DNA from: Cacajao melanocephalus
Lineage: Eukaryota; Chordata; Mammalia; Primates; Pitheciidae
DNA length: 64,000 nucleotides
Assembly: GCA_963573385.1 (NCBI GenBank)
Contig: CAUYLG010026915.1
Span: forward strand, 62,001 to 126,000
Direction: 5' to 3'
Positions 42,861 to 59,830 of the stretch are shown piece after piece (the stretch's first letter is position 1; each line of letters begins with the position of its first letter). The position numbers were made by a program, and so were the translations under genes. The notes under the pieces were generated by a model. That model was not told where the DNA came from. It worked only from the letters and a program-made list of their open reading frames with translations, and ran no database searches.

Positions 42861-44802
42861 GCACTCATGAGCTAGAAGAGGCTGTGTTTTCATTATCTTC
42901 TTTCCTACTGCCAAGCACTGCGCCAAGAACAGTAAATACCCAATACGTAGATGTCTGCTGAACTGAGTAGCTGACTGTGTGAAGAAGAAGTGAAAACTGG
43001 GATTTCTTACTGTTTATTTACTTTCAAGGAAATAAGTGGTAGAGAGCAAGCTCTTTTAGATCTTCTCTGATAACAGGGATTTCAGTGGCGAAATCTGAAT
43101 AGAAACCTATAAAGCTCTAATTTTTAATAGGGGAAGCTTGACATAGGGAGTTTGTATCTTTATCTATATTTAAAGATGCTGAGGCATAGTGGGTGAAAGT
43201 GGGTAATAAAGGAGATGCTATTTATCTGCCTGAAGAAGAAGAGAGAATAGGTGGAGATGGGAAGGAGGCAGCTAGGGAAACTTTGAAAATTCTATTTTAA
43301 AAAACACCCATAAGCAATTAAACCGATAGAGAAACCTGTAAGATGTTTGAAAGAATGACAGTGATCATTGATGGGAGCAACTTAGTTTCTTTTTTGCCAG
43401 GAAGAAAAATTTTGTGGCATCACTGGAAATCAGCAAGTGCCTCCCTGGCAGGCCTGTCTCTGTAGTGTCAGCTGTGTAAGTAGGTCTTTGTATGGATGTA
43501 TTTAGGCTTGTCCTGGATTCCCCCAAGAGATCAAAAGTTCCTTGAGGAGACAGAACCAATATTTGCTTCCCAAGGAAGTGTTGGGCTGCTGCACAGCTCA
43601 GGGTGAGGGTGCACATGGCAGGGGATCGATCAACATGAACCAACTAAATGGAGCCCACCAAATTCCATCCCCCGGCTGAAAGGCTCTGGCAGAACTGTCT
43701 AGTTCCTCTTCATTTGGCCTCAAAAACGGTACATTTTTCAAGAAACAAAACAACCCCACACGCCCCAAAGATTCAACCTGAGATTCAATTTTGAGGCTAA
43801 GTGAACAATTCTGCCTAACTCTTTAGTAATTCTTGCTTGTGTGAAGATCACATAGAAGCCTTCTCTCTTCCCTCTTCTGGGTTTCCCCAACTGTACAGAG
43901 GTTGATAGACTTCAGATGATCACAGAACCCAAAGTTACAGGCCATCCCTAGGGAGTCACAGTTCAGACCAGGAAATCAATAGCGGCAGAGAGAAGCGCGG
44001 AGGGAAACGACCTGGAGGCTTTCGGGCTGCACAGTAGAAACGCTGAGGAAGGGAACACGGCACAGTCCCCAGCCTTGTTATTTTCGACCCCCTGGGATTG
44101 TATCAATAGCTTAATGTGAGTGAGCATCGCTCCTGCTTGCGCCTTCACATCTGGTTAAAACGATCCTATTCTGCAAGCCGGAGCTTAGGTTCCATCATCT
44201 TTCCTCCCGAGCAGCAACGCTCCCCACACGTCTCATCAGCCGTCTGCATCATCACGGAGGACAGGAGGACCACTCTTGGGATTGTCTTGCTTGGTGGCAG
44301 AGGGCGGAGCAGAGGGAGGGAAAGGGTGCTGCGGTTTTGTTTTGTTTTTTTCCTTTCCCTGTATGTATTGTGTTCAAGGTGGACAAATATTTGTGTAGTC
44401 TGTATTTACCATTAACACTGGGATAAAGTCATTAGTGATTCGATTTTTCTATGGGAAGAAGCAAAGCATGGGGCGGGTGGAGGGGGAAGCAAAACCCCAA
44501 ACGGAAGAACAGAAACTCTGAAAGCTGGCGTCTGAAGGTATTATTCACAAACAATATGGGAAAAAGGCAGCACTGTATTTCCTCTGTTCTTCTAAGGGGA
44601 AGTTCAGAAAAAGGTCAGAAAGAGAACAATGCAGGCCATCTATCATAGCAGCCTCTAACCTAGAGGTGACTTGCCCACTGCAGCCTCATTTCTCAGTTCT
44701 GTAATTACCACCCCTCCCACAGATTGCACGCCGCGCCTATGAATTATGCATTTCATTTCCACCTCCCTATGCCCCGACTCGGTGACCACTGCCTCGGCAG
44801 GC

Positions 44803-44817
44803 GGGTGGGGGGGCGGG
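44803..44817 (+). other. Potential G-quadruplex motif
   Basis: GGGTGGGGGGGCGGG fits four G3 tracts with one-base loops. It lies in a GC-rich, CpG-containing, non-repeat stretch (about 44730-44880) and on the template strand of HIPK2. Confidence 0.7.
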
Positions 44818-45051
44818 CCGATGCAGGGCCCCTTCCCCCAGGTATCCGTGCAAATGTTACAGGGCCCCAGAGCCCCGGTACACACCCGTGGATGCTGCTT
44901 GTGCTGACCTTCAGTTCCCAGCTTAAGGTTTTGTTTACTGAGCAAATAAGACTAGCTACCAGTTGGGATTTCCCTAGGGGAAAACACACTGGGGCACCTT
45001 TCCTTCCCCTTCACGTTTTTATTCAGGCGCAATCTGGTTAAAATGAATATT

Positions 45052-45330
45052 GGCCGGGCGCGGTGGCTCACACCTGTAATCCCAGCACTTTGGGAGGCCG
45101 AGGCAGGCAGATCACCTGAGGTCGGGAGTTCGAGACCAGCCTGACCAACAGAGAGGAATCCCCTCTCTACTACAAATACAAAATTAGCTAGGCATGGTGG
45201 TGCATGCATGTATTCCCAGCTACTCAGGAGGCTGAGGCAGGAGAATTGCAGAGGTTGCGGCGAGCCAAGATGGCGCCATTGTATTCTAGCCTGGGCGACA
45301 GAGGGAGACTCCATCTCAAAAAAGAAAAAA
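45052..45330 (+). mobile_element. Alu SINE (S-like) with target-site duplication
   Basis: Plus-orientation Alu starting GGCCGGGCGCGGTGGCTCAC. GAATATT flanks both sides (45045 and 45331). Confidence 0.97.
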
Positions 45331-45380
45331 GAATATTAAGGGTGGTTTTGAAGGAGGCAAAGGCGATGTAGAGCTTGAGA

Positions 45381-45404
45381 GTGTGTGTGTATGTGTGTGT
45401 GTGT
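45381..45404. repeat. Short (GT)n repeat
   Basis: GT repeat interrupted once by AT. Confidence 0.95.
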
Positions 45405-45678
45405 CTCCTGCTGTTTGAGTTGGAGGTGAACTGGAATGTCAGTCCCAGAAATGGAAACTGCGTCAAGAACAGGAGTGACCCTGTTCCTCCCTGTGTACGC
45501 CTCTGATAAACTGGTACCCCTCTCCTACCAACTCAGAGGGACCCAGAAAACTTCTGGGGCTACCTGACTTTACAAATGCTACTAATATACAAAAGCAGGG
45601 ACGACCCTTTGTTCAGGCTGATTTTCCTTTCAAATCTTTAGAAAACATTAGGTTTAGCATAGAAGTCGGTCAGGGTTA

Positions 45679-46171
<493 letters not shown>

Positions 46172-46336
46172 GATATTTAATTTCTGAGGCTGATCTCAGG
46201 AACACAGTAGGAAGTGGGCTGAATATTAGGTGCAAATAACTATGATATATATTTTATTCCCTTGGGTCTTTTTTAAAGTACTCTCAGGGTTGGACCATTT
46301 GTTTATAAGGGACTGACTGAAGGTTGTGACCATAGC

Positions 46337-46837
46337 TGTGACAGTCAGCCCTTAAGATGGCCCCCGAGGACCCTGTCCTCCTGGAAGTCAACGCCCTGGT
46401 ATGGTCCCCTCCCACACTGAGTAGGGCAAACCTGTGTAACCAATAAGACAGTGCAGGAATGACAATGTGTGGCTTTTGAGACTAGGCCATCAAAGACATG
46501 TGGCTTCTGCTTTGCCCTGTCTTGAATCACTCACTCCTGAAGAGGATACTCAATGGCCCTGCAGAGAGATCCATGTGGATGGAACCGAGGCCAACAGCCA
46601 GTGCTGGCTTGCCAGCTACAAGGGTGCCCCACCTGGGAAGAAGACACTCCAGCCCCAGGCACCCCCTCGGGTGACTGCAGCCCGGGCTGAGAGCTCACCG
46701 CCACCTCACGACAGAACTGGAGTGGGAACTGTCTGGTCATGTTGCTCCCAAATTCCTGGAGCACAGCAACTGTGAGATAATGTTTATTGTGCCAGCCACG
46801 GAATTTTGAGGTACTTTGTTATGCAGTGACAGATACT
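46337..46837 (+). mobile_element. MaLR-type LTR relic
   Basis: AAGATGGCCCCCGAGGACCC, TCCCCTCCCACACTGAGTAG, AACTGTGAGATAATG and a terminal ACAGATACTGA are in the order I expect of an MLT1-class LTR. Family assignment is provisional. Confidence 0.55.
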
Positions 46838-48165
46838 GATTGGGTGGCTCTAAGAGGGGAGGGAGCACGCGGAGCTCTGGACTCGTGCTTCCGACAAGCC
46901 TTAGGTGAGCACTGCCTGACACCCGACACGGCACTAGCTCCTCCATCCAGCCCCTGCCCTGTCCTGATGGGAACCAACGAAGCACTTTCTCAATAGGTAG
47001 GAGGCACAAGGAAAACGAGGCCTGAGGAGGCCTCCAAGCACCCAAATGCAGGCAAGACCGAACAGATGGTGTGAGGTTTGCAAACTGCCATCCCACAGGA
47101 TGAACCCAGCACAGAGACAGACCCTTTTTGGCCTGTATAGATACTGTTTTTTCAACTAGCTATTGAGAACTCGGGTGATACTTCCTGAAAGTTTGGATTT
47201 CCTGCTGGAAATCGGAAGCTCTGGCAATTCTGGTCACTTGTCAGTTCATGGCCACGGTGACCCAGGGCTGGATAACGCTGCCCTCTGCACGTGTGTGTCA
47301 CCAACTGCAGCCCTCACCAGCCCCTGACCGCCTGCCCGGCCCTGTATGCACTTCATGAGTTCGTGACTCCCGGGAGAGAGGCGAGCTGGAGAGGGACAAA
47401 CGGAGTACTTATACGAAATTACTGTTTTCAGCTCTATAGTGGGGGCACTGTGGAGGGGTATACAACTTGTTTTCTTATATTAAATAAACAAAAAAGGTTT
47501 AGTAGACAGCTGCCCCAGAAGGGACTTCTTAGAACTTATAAGGAATGTAAAATGATTCTTCCACTTCCCATGAAACAGCAGGAACTTTAATATGAGAGAT
47601 CCTATGTTAAGTTTCTGCAATGTTTGTTTATGAAGGTCTTCGTTATATACGACCTCCGTGGAGAGGAAGTACAGTGCTGGAGTCTCGCTTTGCTGATCTG
47701 GCTTTCTGCTCTAACAATTATTTACAATAACATTAGAGAGGAAGGCTCTGGCGCCGTAACTCAGTGAGTATCTGCCGGATTCTTCCCTCCTACAAGATAC
47801 AATAATATACCCTTTATTGGCTTTCTCCCAATTCTCCATTTGAAACAGGATTATAATCAGTTTTCAGAGTGGCTTACTCAGGAATTAACTAGCCGAGCAC
47901 TGGATCACTGCTTCTTGAACAATTCTACAGTCCTCTGCACATTTTTCAAAAAGGAATGTGATGTCAACAGCCTCATGGTCTCAAGAATATCCTTCCTAGG
48001 TGGGCAAGTGCTGGGTGGGGGGAGAATGAGGCCTTGTGTTTGCGTAAGACGCTGCTCAAAAGTGGCTTTATATCAGACAGCAGGAGGAAGGCATTCTGCC
48101 TGCCTCCCCCTTCCCCTGAGCTCTGGGAACATGATTGCATTATTGAGTGATTATGTAGTAAGCTC

Positions 48166-48450
48166 AATCACCAATATTTATTGAGCTCCCAGTGTGTTCA
48201 AGACTCTGCTAGAGGGTGATACACAGTCACGGTTTCGGTTCTCAAGAAGCTTATCATCTCGTGCAGGTGTACAGAAAAAAGAATACTGACAGAAGTCATG
48301 AATGTCAGATGCCAGCTACGTTGAGAGGGAGGAAGCTCTCTCATTCAATAAACATTTATTGAGCATCTATTATGTGCTGGGGACTAAGTATTTGGCAGTG
48401 AACAAAAAAAAGACAGTCTCTGCCCTCATGGAACTTGAACTCTAGTAGAT
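48166..48450 (-). repeat. Two old L2/MIR-class 3' relics
   Basis: Two stretches, AATATTTATTGAGCTCCCAG and AACATTTATTGAGCATCTAT, each followed by the usual CTCATGGAACTTG-type sequence or a diverged form of it. Exact family uncertain. Confidence 0.45.
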
Positions 48451-48627
48451 CCCAGTGGACTCCACTCCAGGCTGAGAAGAACAGGAGAGAATTCGAGGAG
48501 GCAGAATTTAAATAGAATTGTTAGGGACCAGCCGACTTCAGAGTTGAAAGAAGGGAGAGGGCACTGCAGGTAAGAAAACATCATCAGCGAAAGTGCAGAG
48601 GCAGGAAAACATAAAGAAGATTGTTCA

Positions 48628-48982
<355 letters not shown>

Positions 48983-49494
48983 TCAGGGCGGAAACAGCGT
49001 CACCATCATCCTTGATGCTAACTCTGGACCTTTGATGCCACGGTGCTGAGGCAAGACAACAGCTGCTCTTTGATTTCTTCAGATGGCAACTACAGACAAA
49101 GGGGCATTTGTCTCTAAACACAAGTAACTGGAAAATGCAGTGCTGAGGAGTATCAAGTGTTACAGAATGGGTGGTGGATTTAGAGATCTTATGGGACAAA
49201 TCACACCTCCCACACTGCCACCTCGTACGGTGAAAATCTGACCCATGGACCTCTGCAAGGAGGCCTCTGCCTCCTGTTAGAGACAGGCCATTGAGAAGCA
49301 CAGGTGATAAGTGAGCCAAGGAAATCAACTTCTACTGCTTCAAGAAGCACAGCCTGGGATTACCTGACCTGGTGCGATGAAAACCGCCAAGTTTTATGTC
49401 GCATTAGTGAAGCTTTTCCATGTGTACAATGCTTTTCTTTTTCCAAAGGTGGCGGGAGCAAAAACATGTTCCTCTGGCCTGTTTTGAGTGTTCC

Positions 49495-49774
49495 TTTTTT
49501 TTTTTGAGATAGAGTCTCACTCTGTTGCCCAAGCTGGGGTGCAGTGGCTGACTGCAACCTCTGCCTCCCGGGTTCAAGCAATTCTCCTGCCTCAGCCTCC
49601 TGAGTAGCTGGGACTATAGGTGCTCACCAACATGCCTGGCTAATTTTTGTACTTTTAGTAGGGACAAGATTTCACCATGTTGGCCTGGCTGGTCTCGAAC
49701 TTCTGACCTCAAGTGATCCACCTGCATCGGCCTCCCAAAGTGCTAGGATTACAGGTGTGAACTACTGCGCCTGG
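49495..49774 (-). mobile_element. Alu SINE
   Basis: Minus-orientation Alu with a small deletion after GGTGCAGTGG. Confidence 0.95.
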
Positions 49775-49972
49775 TGAAGACTGTTTCTTTATTGCAGAGA
49801 CAGTTTTGTGTATGTGCAGCCCAGCCTGATGAATGATAAAGCAGCAAAACGGGCCTCAATGATACAGGGGCTGGTGGGCCCCTGTTCCTAAAGGTTTAAC
49901 AGCATGAAATACACGTAAAAGTTGCTGCTACACAAGTGAGGCGCTTAAACATCATTACAAACACATATCTGA

Positions 49973-50370
<398 letters not shown>

Positions 50371-50785
50371 TCACCGAACCCCTGTGAAAACTCCGAGTGC
50401 CGTCTCCATGGGAGGGGGGCAGTCAGTAGCAAGAGAACAAAACTCAGACAGGAAGGATCCAGTGCAACACGGATGCTCACAGGTCCAGCCAAATTCTGAG
50501 TGACTAAGAAGGCTTGTTCATTGTGATATTCTTGGTAATATAAACTCTCAAACATCCCCTTGGATCACCCACCCAATATTTATTTTCGGGAACAGTTTAA
50601 ATCAAGAGAAAAGCTATTAATAAGTTAAATAAAAGCTGTTGAAGGGATTCCTGTGAGTGGGAGTTTGAATAGGGTGATTTCTAAAGTCCTTGCCAACACA
50701 CGATTCTAGGATTCCGTCACTGTTTTCCTCCCGATCCCATGCAATTACATATTCATAGGCGACAAAGAGCAATAGAAAATAGCTA

Positions 50786-51019
<234 letters not shown>

Positions 51020-51979
51020 TTAAGAATTAGTGTCCCCAGCCTGGAGCTGAGGTACTGATGAGCCAGTTACTGAATTCTGAGTGCCCATAAGGTGCAGAGT
51101 TGATGACAAGGACCACAGTCAGTGAAGGGACCACAGTCATGACAAATACAAACCAGGAAATAGTTCAGGGACAGATTGAGCAGGCGCACAAATAAATTCA
51201 GAGCAAGTGAAGCAAGTTATGAAAAACACACAAATAGCAGTCTTCCCTTTGGGACAAAGGTGTAAGTTGCAGCATGGAGGGGCCGGCAGAGAGTGAATGG
51301 GGAGGCCCTGTGAAAGAGGCTCCCACAGGGCAAGGAGGCTGCTGCCGGCAGTTCTGCCGGTGGCTGCAGACAGAAGGCGGTGGGAACCCTGTCTTCCTCT
51401 GGAGTCTCTCCGCTTATCCCACGCCGCAGGGTCTTCTTTGCTCTCGCTTCTGCCATGTTCACCTCCTTTTTCTTTTTTTGTCCTTTGCCCTTTCTCTCCT
51501 TCCTCCTTTAAGATAGCGATGCTTGTCCCTGCTCCCCACCCTGCACTGACGGACGTGCAAGTGCAGGGTCCACACACCCCTCCTTCATTCCCTAAGCAAC
51601 CCACAAATCCAGGTGAAGATGTATGGTTATATTTGTATTTTGGAAACATGACTGTTGATTGTGGTTATGATTTTAAAGGAAGGGCACTCCTGTGATGGGC
51701 AACTGGAGAATGAATTAGGGTCAAGAAGGCTCAGGGTGGGGAGGCGAGTCAGGAGGCTTACGTGATAATCTGATGATGATTTAACCATGGGTGAGGAGGC
51801 TCGTGCCAGGGAAGCTGGAGTGGCCACCCGCACGCGTCACCACCAAGCTGCTTTTGAGACCCATGGGCCTTCCCGTGGTTCTCATCCTCAGCCTTGCTTC
51901 TCTTTGATAATTGACCCTGTTGACCTCAACTCGCTTTCCAAGTCTCCTTAGGGTTGCTAATGTGTTTTGCTGGTCTCTG

Positions 51980-52772
51980 CTCATTTCTCCATCACTCTTC
52001 TCTCTCCTCTTCCTTCTTTCCCTCCCTCATCTGTACCCTGGTCCACCTCCATGGTGAACTCATTCACTGCCAGGCACTTACCACTGGCCAGATGCATTCC
52101 CAGGCCTGATCTCTCCATGGGTCCTACGACCATATTCTCATTGACTTAAGTATCTCTAACTGGATGCCTCAAAGTGAAGTCCTCATGTCCCTCCACCCCC
52201 ACAAAATGGGGCTCCTTTCCAGCTCACCCCATTTACTCCAGTAGAACCACTATTTTTTCATCTCCCAAAATAGGATGCTCAAGAGTCATCTTTGCTTATC
52301 ACATCTGCCTTTATTTCTTCAGTTTCTGCCTTCCTTTTGGGATGTACTTCATAGTCACTTTTTCTTCTTTATTCTCAATGCCACTACTTGGCCTGGGCCA
52401 GACTACTGAAGTAGTCTCCTGGCTAGTTTCTCTGCCTCTAATCTTTCCCTCCGTCCAATCCAATTTACAGCCTGCTGCCTGACTCACTTTCATCATCCCA
52501 CTTCTTTCCTCAAGAACCAACTTGCCTATCACATGGAATCCAAATTCTACCTGCTCCCAAGGCCCCAGAGCTGCTCTCCCTTACCCCCTCATGCTTTTCT
52601 GTGTTCAGTTCATAACATCCTCTTCTTGTAGGTCTGACTCTTCCCTGTCATTTGTGCACACCACGGCAACACTCTGCTCACTCCACACTACTGTGCATGT
52701 TGCTTTTTTCATCTGCAATGCTCTCCTCTTATTCAAATCCTAAACATCCTCAGAATTCAGTTATACCTCCAC
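51980..52772 (+). repeat. L2-clade LINE relic
   Basis: TAACTGGATGCCTCAAAGTG, AGTAGTCTCCTGGCTAGTTT and AATGCTCTCCTCTTATTCAA are in L2 order. It is interrupted at its 3' side by two Alus. Confidence 0.55.
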
Positions 52773-53473
<701 letters not shown>

Positions 53474-53929
53474 TAGACTGCACTCTGTCCAGCTTGGACG
53501 CTGACCCTCTGTGGGAGGTACTGCATCAGTCAGAGTCTTCTGTTAGACAGTGTTCACCTTAGCATCGCAGGTAGTGATTAAGCTGTTAGGGTGGCTTGTG
53601 GGGACCAAATGTCCCTTTAGACCTTCTCCATTCGATTTTTTCACTGGATTGGTCCCAAATCCCCAGGCCTTATCTATGCTGAGCTTATCAGACTTCACAT
53701 TCAGCTTCACATCTCTAGATAGAGACAAGACTGGCACATTCTGCCCCCACCCAAACGGTCCTTGGCTATAATCCCCTGCCTGGGTAGACCTTTACTCTCA
53801 CTGCCTCTGGATTTACCCGGTGCTATCTCCGCACGATGTTCATTTCAGTTCTTCCCGAGGAACTTTTTGGTACCTTCCAGAAGTCTCTTCTTTCCCTTCA
53901 CACACCTTCCATTAAACGTAAGAGTCATG

Positions 53930-54295
53930 CCAGGACTTGTTTCTAGGTGTAGCAGTTTAATCCCTCCAATTAAGCTATAAGCTTCTTGGAGGGAGAAGAA
54001 GCTTAAAACAAACAGAAAACAAGGCATCTTTTCTTGGACAGCCATATCGCTGAACACAGTGCTATATAATAGGTGCTCATGAAAACACAACTGATTGACT
54101 TATTTTGTGTCACACCATGTGACTGGTCATCATCCTTCCAGATGCCCTTTAAGGGGTCTGCATAGGGATCAGGAGACCTGGGTTCTCCACATGACCTTGT
54201 CACTATCCACTTTGTGTTCCTGGTTGAGTCACTTAAATGTTATGAGCCTGTTTCCTCAGCTGTAAGATGGTAGGCAGCCATTCCTACCTGATCAC
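53930..54295 (+). repeat. L2 3' piece followed by a MIR-type relic
   Basis: AATAGGTGCTCATGAAAACA suggests an L2 end. GGGATCAGGAGACCTGGGTT and TGTTTCCTCAGCTGTAAGAT (54165-54295) are MIR-like. Confidence 0.6.
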
Positions 54296-54313
54296 CTTAA
54301 GAATTAACAGGGG

Positions 54314-54558
<245 letters not shown>

Positions 54559-57500
54559 AAGAATTAACAGGGGAAAAGACCAACAGTGTCAACATCTTTG
54601 ACAAACTTCATTGTACGCTTAATTAACTCATTCACTCACGCAAATCATTCAATGCATGTATGCTACACATGTGGCCATGTTATGAAATGAAGATGAGCCG
54701 AGAGTTTTCAATTCCACTGCATTATTTTCATGGAAAGTAATTTCATGAGAAGTAGGAAAGCAAAACCAAAATTTTCTCCATAGAAACGAATTTAATGCCC
54801 AGACTACTTTAACCTATTTTATAAACCAAATACTAGAAATGTGGACAGAGAAGAGTCTTTGACAATATAAATTTGGCTTATTAATACAAGATGCAACCCA
54901 GGTAGGTGGGATTTTTAGAGTTCTGGTGGAACTCTAAACTCTCCCAACACAGCAGAGTTGGAGGGCGGTGTGAAGGTGGGGATAAGATCTTGTTTTGTAC
55001 ATCCTAATTCCAAGTGTCCTTTTATTACAACTGCTTCCTGCTATCTCCTTCAGGCAAAACCCCAGGTTGCCAAAGTGCGTGCTAATTTTATGTTGGAAGG
55101 CCAGTTCTGGGTCATTGCACTACCAGTCTTTCTCAACCAGAGTTCTCTATCTCAACTACAGAACACAGAAGATGATCTGTGTGACTGTCACCTTCCTATA
55201 TACCCTCTCAGTGGCCAGGAGAGAAGTCGATTCATTCCAATGGATGTCTTAAAGCAGGAGGGCTTATTTCTCCCTGGGAACCCTCACTGGGGAAGGCTGA
55301 GCACTGACTGATGGACGTATTTCTCACTAAGGCCGAGGGCATGTGGTATTCGTATTGGCTGACCAAAAACAATAGGGCCCTGTCTCTGCTGCAAGGGGGC
55401 CAGGAGGGATTTCTTTACTGAAGAGCACTACCTTAATGAACTCGGTTGCTTTTCTATGCCCCTTGTGTCCACATTTCCCTCACTGCCCTACTTCTTCCCT
55501 GGGAGTGTCTCTTGTCTTAACCTTTTCCCTGCCATGCATCACAATTAGGCCAATCAAACCAAACTTTCTACTCTAAAGCATTCACAGATACGCCATTTCA
55601 TGGAGCTGAAGATGCAACAGGCATGATTTCATGACATCCGATTCTTCTGCACCCTTCAAGTAGTAGCTACCTTTTCTGCGTCCGTTGTTTCTGTGGGTTC
55701 CCTGGCTCTGAGCCCAGGGGTCAGATCTCTGGCCACAAGACCCAGCACAGACCCCCGGCTGCAGCTGAAGCCTGTGCACGGCTAGAGAGAGGTTCTTTCT
55801 TGGGCTACTGGTGTCCCGGGTCTGCACTCTGGTTAATATGGTCATCACTGTCACCTCCGCTGCTGCTGTCCTGCAGCCTCTGCAGTAGGAATTGGGTTTC
55901 CTCTTTATTCCCTGTCCTTGGCCTTCCTTTAAAGGGCGTGTCTGCAGCCCATGAACTTTTAGCTGGCTAGAGCTGTATTCTATCTCTTCTCTGCTCTTTT
56001 CTTGACACCCTAGTAGAAAATTAGGGTTCTTTTTTTAATTTCCTTTATTCAGTTCTCCTGATCCCTCTACATATTCCACCACAGCTAATCTTTACTTGGA
56101 TCTCATCCCTTCAAAAACAGACCTATTTATAGCTTCCCAATACACAACTGCATGTTAAATGCAACACCTATACTTCAAGTCTCTTATTTATAATTTGAAT
56201 TTTGTGATTCGGAGTGACTCCGTGGTTCAAAAGTCACCTTTGGGTGGGTTGTTTTGCCAAGAAAACCTTTTATCAAAAACAAACATTTCACTGGCTGGCA
56301 ATACACACTTACTGGAATGGCCTCCCACAGTTTAAGAAGCTCGTATCTGGTTGTAGCCCAACTGGTCATGGGTGTTACTGCCTGTCTCTTGGGAAACTAG
56401 TAAAGAGTAGGAAGTAGGCATCCTCGGGGAAAATGGCATGGCCTCTGGGGTTTCAAATGGAACACAGCAGGGAACTAAGAAAAGTAAAAACAACCAGTTT
56501 TTTTTTTTTAACTTAGAGACTCGAACAAACTCAAATACAATTTGCATGACCACAGCTGAATTTGCCTATCATGTATACCACAGGACATTTGCTTTTCCTG
56601 CTTACATCATGACTCAGACTTTATTTAAATCCTCTCTTTTTACAAAGAAATAAGGGAGATAAGAATGACAGAAATAGAGTCATTGTTTGCTCTCTGCCGG
56701 GCAGCATGGGGACAGAGGCTGATCTGAGGTCAACGCAAAGGCCCCATCAGTTGGGCTGTTACTGCCATATGGCCTGTGGGGCTTTGTTATATTTGTGGGT
56801 TGGACCTTGCTCCTATAATCGCTTGTTCTCAACAGCCCAGGTGTTTCCAAATCCTATTTCACTGGTTCAGTTTATCTGATATTCACAGTCCTTGAGGCTA
56901 GTGCTGAGAATGAGGTGGAAGGCACCTCTTACAGAGGACTAGCCAGTCTAGATACATAACAAGGAAAGAATTATTCCAAGCCACAGAAGATATCTGCATT
57001 TTCCTGGCAGATCCAGTGACAGAGAAACTCACAGGCCCTAGATCTTGGCAGGAGATAGGAAGTGGTATGAGCACTGAAAGGGAAGCTACGCACCATTAAC
57101 AAGGAAACAGAATCTGAAAACTCCAAAGAACATGCGCAGGGACGTTCCCACCCCCGTCCACTCTTCCACATTCCAGAGAATCCCGGCTTGTAATAGACAA
57201 CTTTTTATTGTGGGTAATACTGGTGGTATGCTGGTACACTGACACTGGGTAGAGTGGGGTAGGGTTGATCTATTGTAAATTTCCTTGGCATAAACACTGC
57301 CTCTCCATGGCCCATTTCAAGCAAACAACATTTTAACTACTAGCCCTTAAAAATCCTGATTATTTAACAAGCAGCTCCTGGAAGCTGGTAGGAACTGGCT
57401 CCAGCACACTACTGGGTAATACTTAACACACTAGAAACCCCGAAGAACAATCCTACACCCAATGTAAGTGTCTCTTCTACAGAATCCCTGACAGCTGCAC

Positions 57501-57814
57501 ACCAAACCTGTTTTGCTTTCCACTGACGAGCTGCCCATGAAGCCAAACATGTGCCTAGCTTAGAATGCCCTAAGTGTGCCCAGGGTAAATCTACCCATCT
57601 GTTGTCTTCAACCTGGCAACCTTTTACATGCTTGAAGACAGTGGTCATGAACCTTGAGGTCTTCTCCTTTCTTCACCATGCTGAAACACATCCCCAGATC
57701 CTTCTACCACCCTTCCCATCAAAAGTATAATGGCCCTTCCTCAATAAAATGAACATAAAAATGTCCCATAGGTAACATGACACAATGGGGCCATTATCTC
57801 CTTTGCTCTAATCA

Positions 57815-58045
57815 GAAGTGTCCAGTCTTTTGGCTTCCCTGGCCACAGGGACGATAATGGCCACACTGGAAGAATTGTCTAGCGCCACACATAAAATACA
57901 CTAACACTAATGATAGCTGATTAAAAAAAAAATCACACACAAAAAAATCTCATAATGTTTTAAGGAAGTTTATGAATTTGTGTTGGGCCACATTCAAAGC
58001 TGTCCTGGGCTGCATGCAGCCTGCAGGCTGGGCAAACTTGCTCTA
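57815..58045 (+). repeat. Interspersed repeat relic, probably DNA-transposon derived
   Basis: GTGTCCAGTCTTTTGGCTTC, TAAAATACACTAACACTAAT and GTTGGGCCACATTCAAAGC recall a common medium-copy human repeat. I am not certain of its family name. Confidence 0.5.
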
Positions 58046-58315
58046 AATACTATGTTTTTCTTAACTCTCCTAAGATTGCATTAACCCTTTTGACAGCCAT
58101 CTGATACTAATCATTCATCCTTACGTAACTCTCTCCTCCCAAAGTCTTTCTCTCCTCCCAAAGTCTTTCAATATTATTTCAGGTTTTTCACATTAATTGA
58201 TCTTTAAAATACATTTGCTAAGACTGTATTATTCTCACCAAATGTTGCATGGTCAGCTTGGCTGCTGTCCTATTGAGATCTTTTTCAATTGTGATTCCCT
58301 CATCCAGGATCTTAG

Positions 58316-58713
<398 letters not shown>

Positions 58714-59124
58714 TCGCCCTCTTCTATCCACACTCTCTGAGGACGGCCCTTAGCTAAAATTCACCCAGTGGCACCACTCTCCAATCCGCATTTCTCCATC
58801 TTGCTCAGAGAATTTCCCACACTTGTCAAGTGCCTAGTTGAAATTTAGAATGTACTTTTAGCAGGAAAGCACTGTATAAAGGTAAGGATTTGTCTGTTAT
58901 TTCCTTGCCAGAACCTTCTGAGAATGTGATGAAGAAAATAAATGGGATTCATGTGGCATGACTTTTTCCTTAGTGAGGTCACGTGGGTACCCTGTGGTCT
59001 TTCTATAATTGCTTACAAACCACTTGCCAAAGAAATCCTGTAAGAAACTTCCTTGGGAATCAACAACACTCAGGTTGGGTTTACCACTCAGGCCGCATAC
59101 CCGGGTTGTACGTGCTGTCCTTAG

Positions 59125-59665
<541 letters not shown>

Positions 59666-59679
59666 TGACACCAATTCCT

Positions 59680-59830
59680 GCTCACACTTCCCTCAGCCCA
59701 GGAACTCGCCCTGCATCCAGTGCTTCTCATGCCCGCCAACCTTTCAAAGTGCACTTCGAGTCCCCTCCACCATGAAGCTTCTCCTCCCAGTTCTGGTCTC
59801 CACTGATCTTCACCTTCTTTATACAATATT
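59680..59830 (+). repeat. L2-like 3' relic
   Basis: AACCTTTCAAAGTGCACTTC and CTTCTCCTCCCAGTTCTGGT resemble an L2 3' region. Weak. Confidence 0.35.

Noticed and set aside
55560..55880. Possible alternative HIPK2 exon or separate gene (90-codon minus-strand frame)
   Set aside because: No convincing acceptor/donor pair joined to the HIPK2 frame and no recognisable protein.
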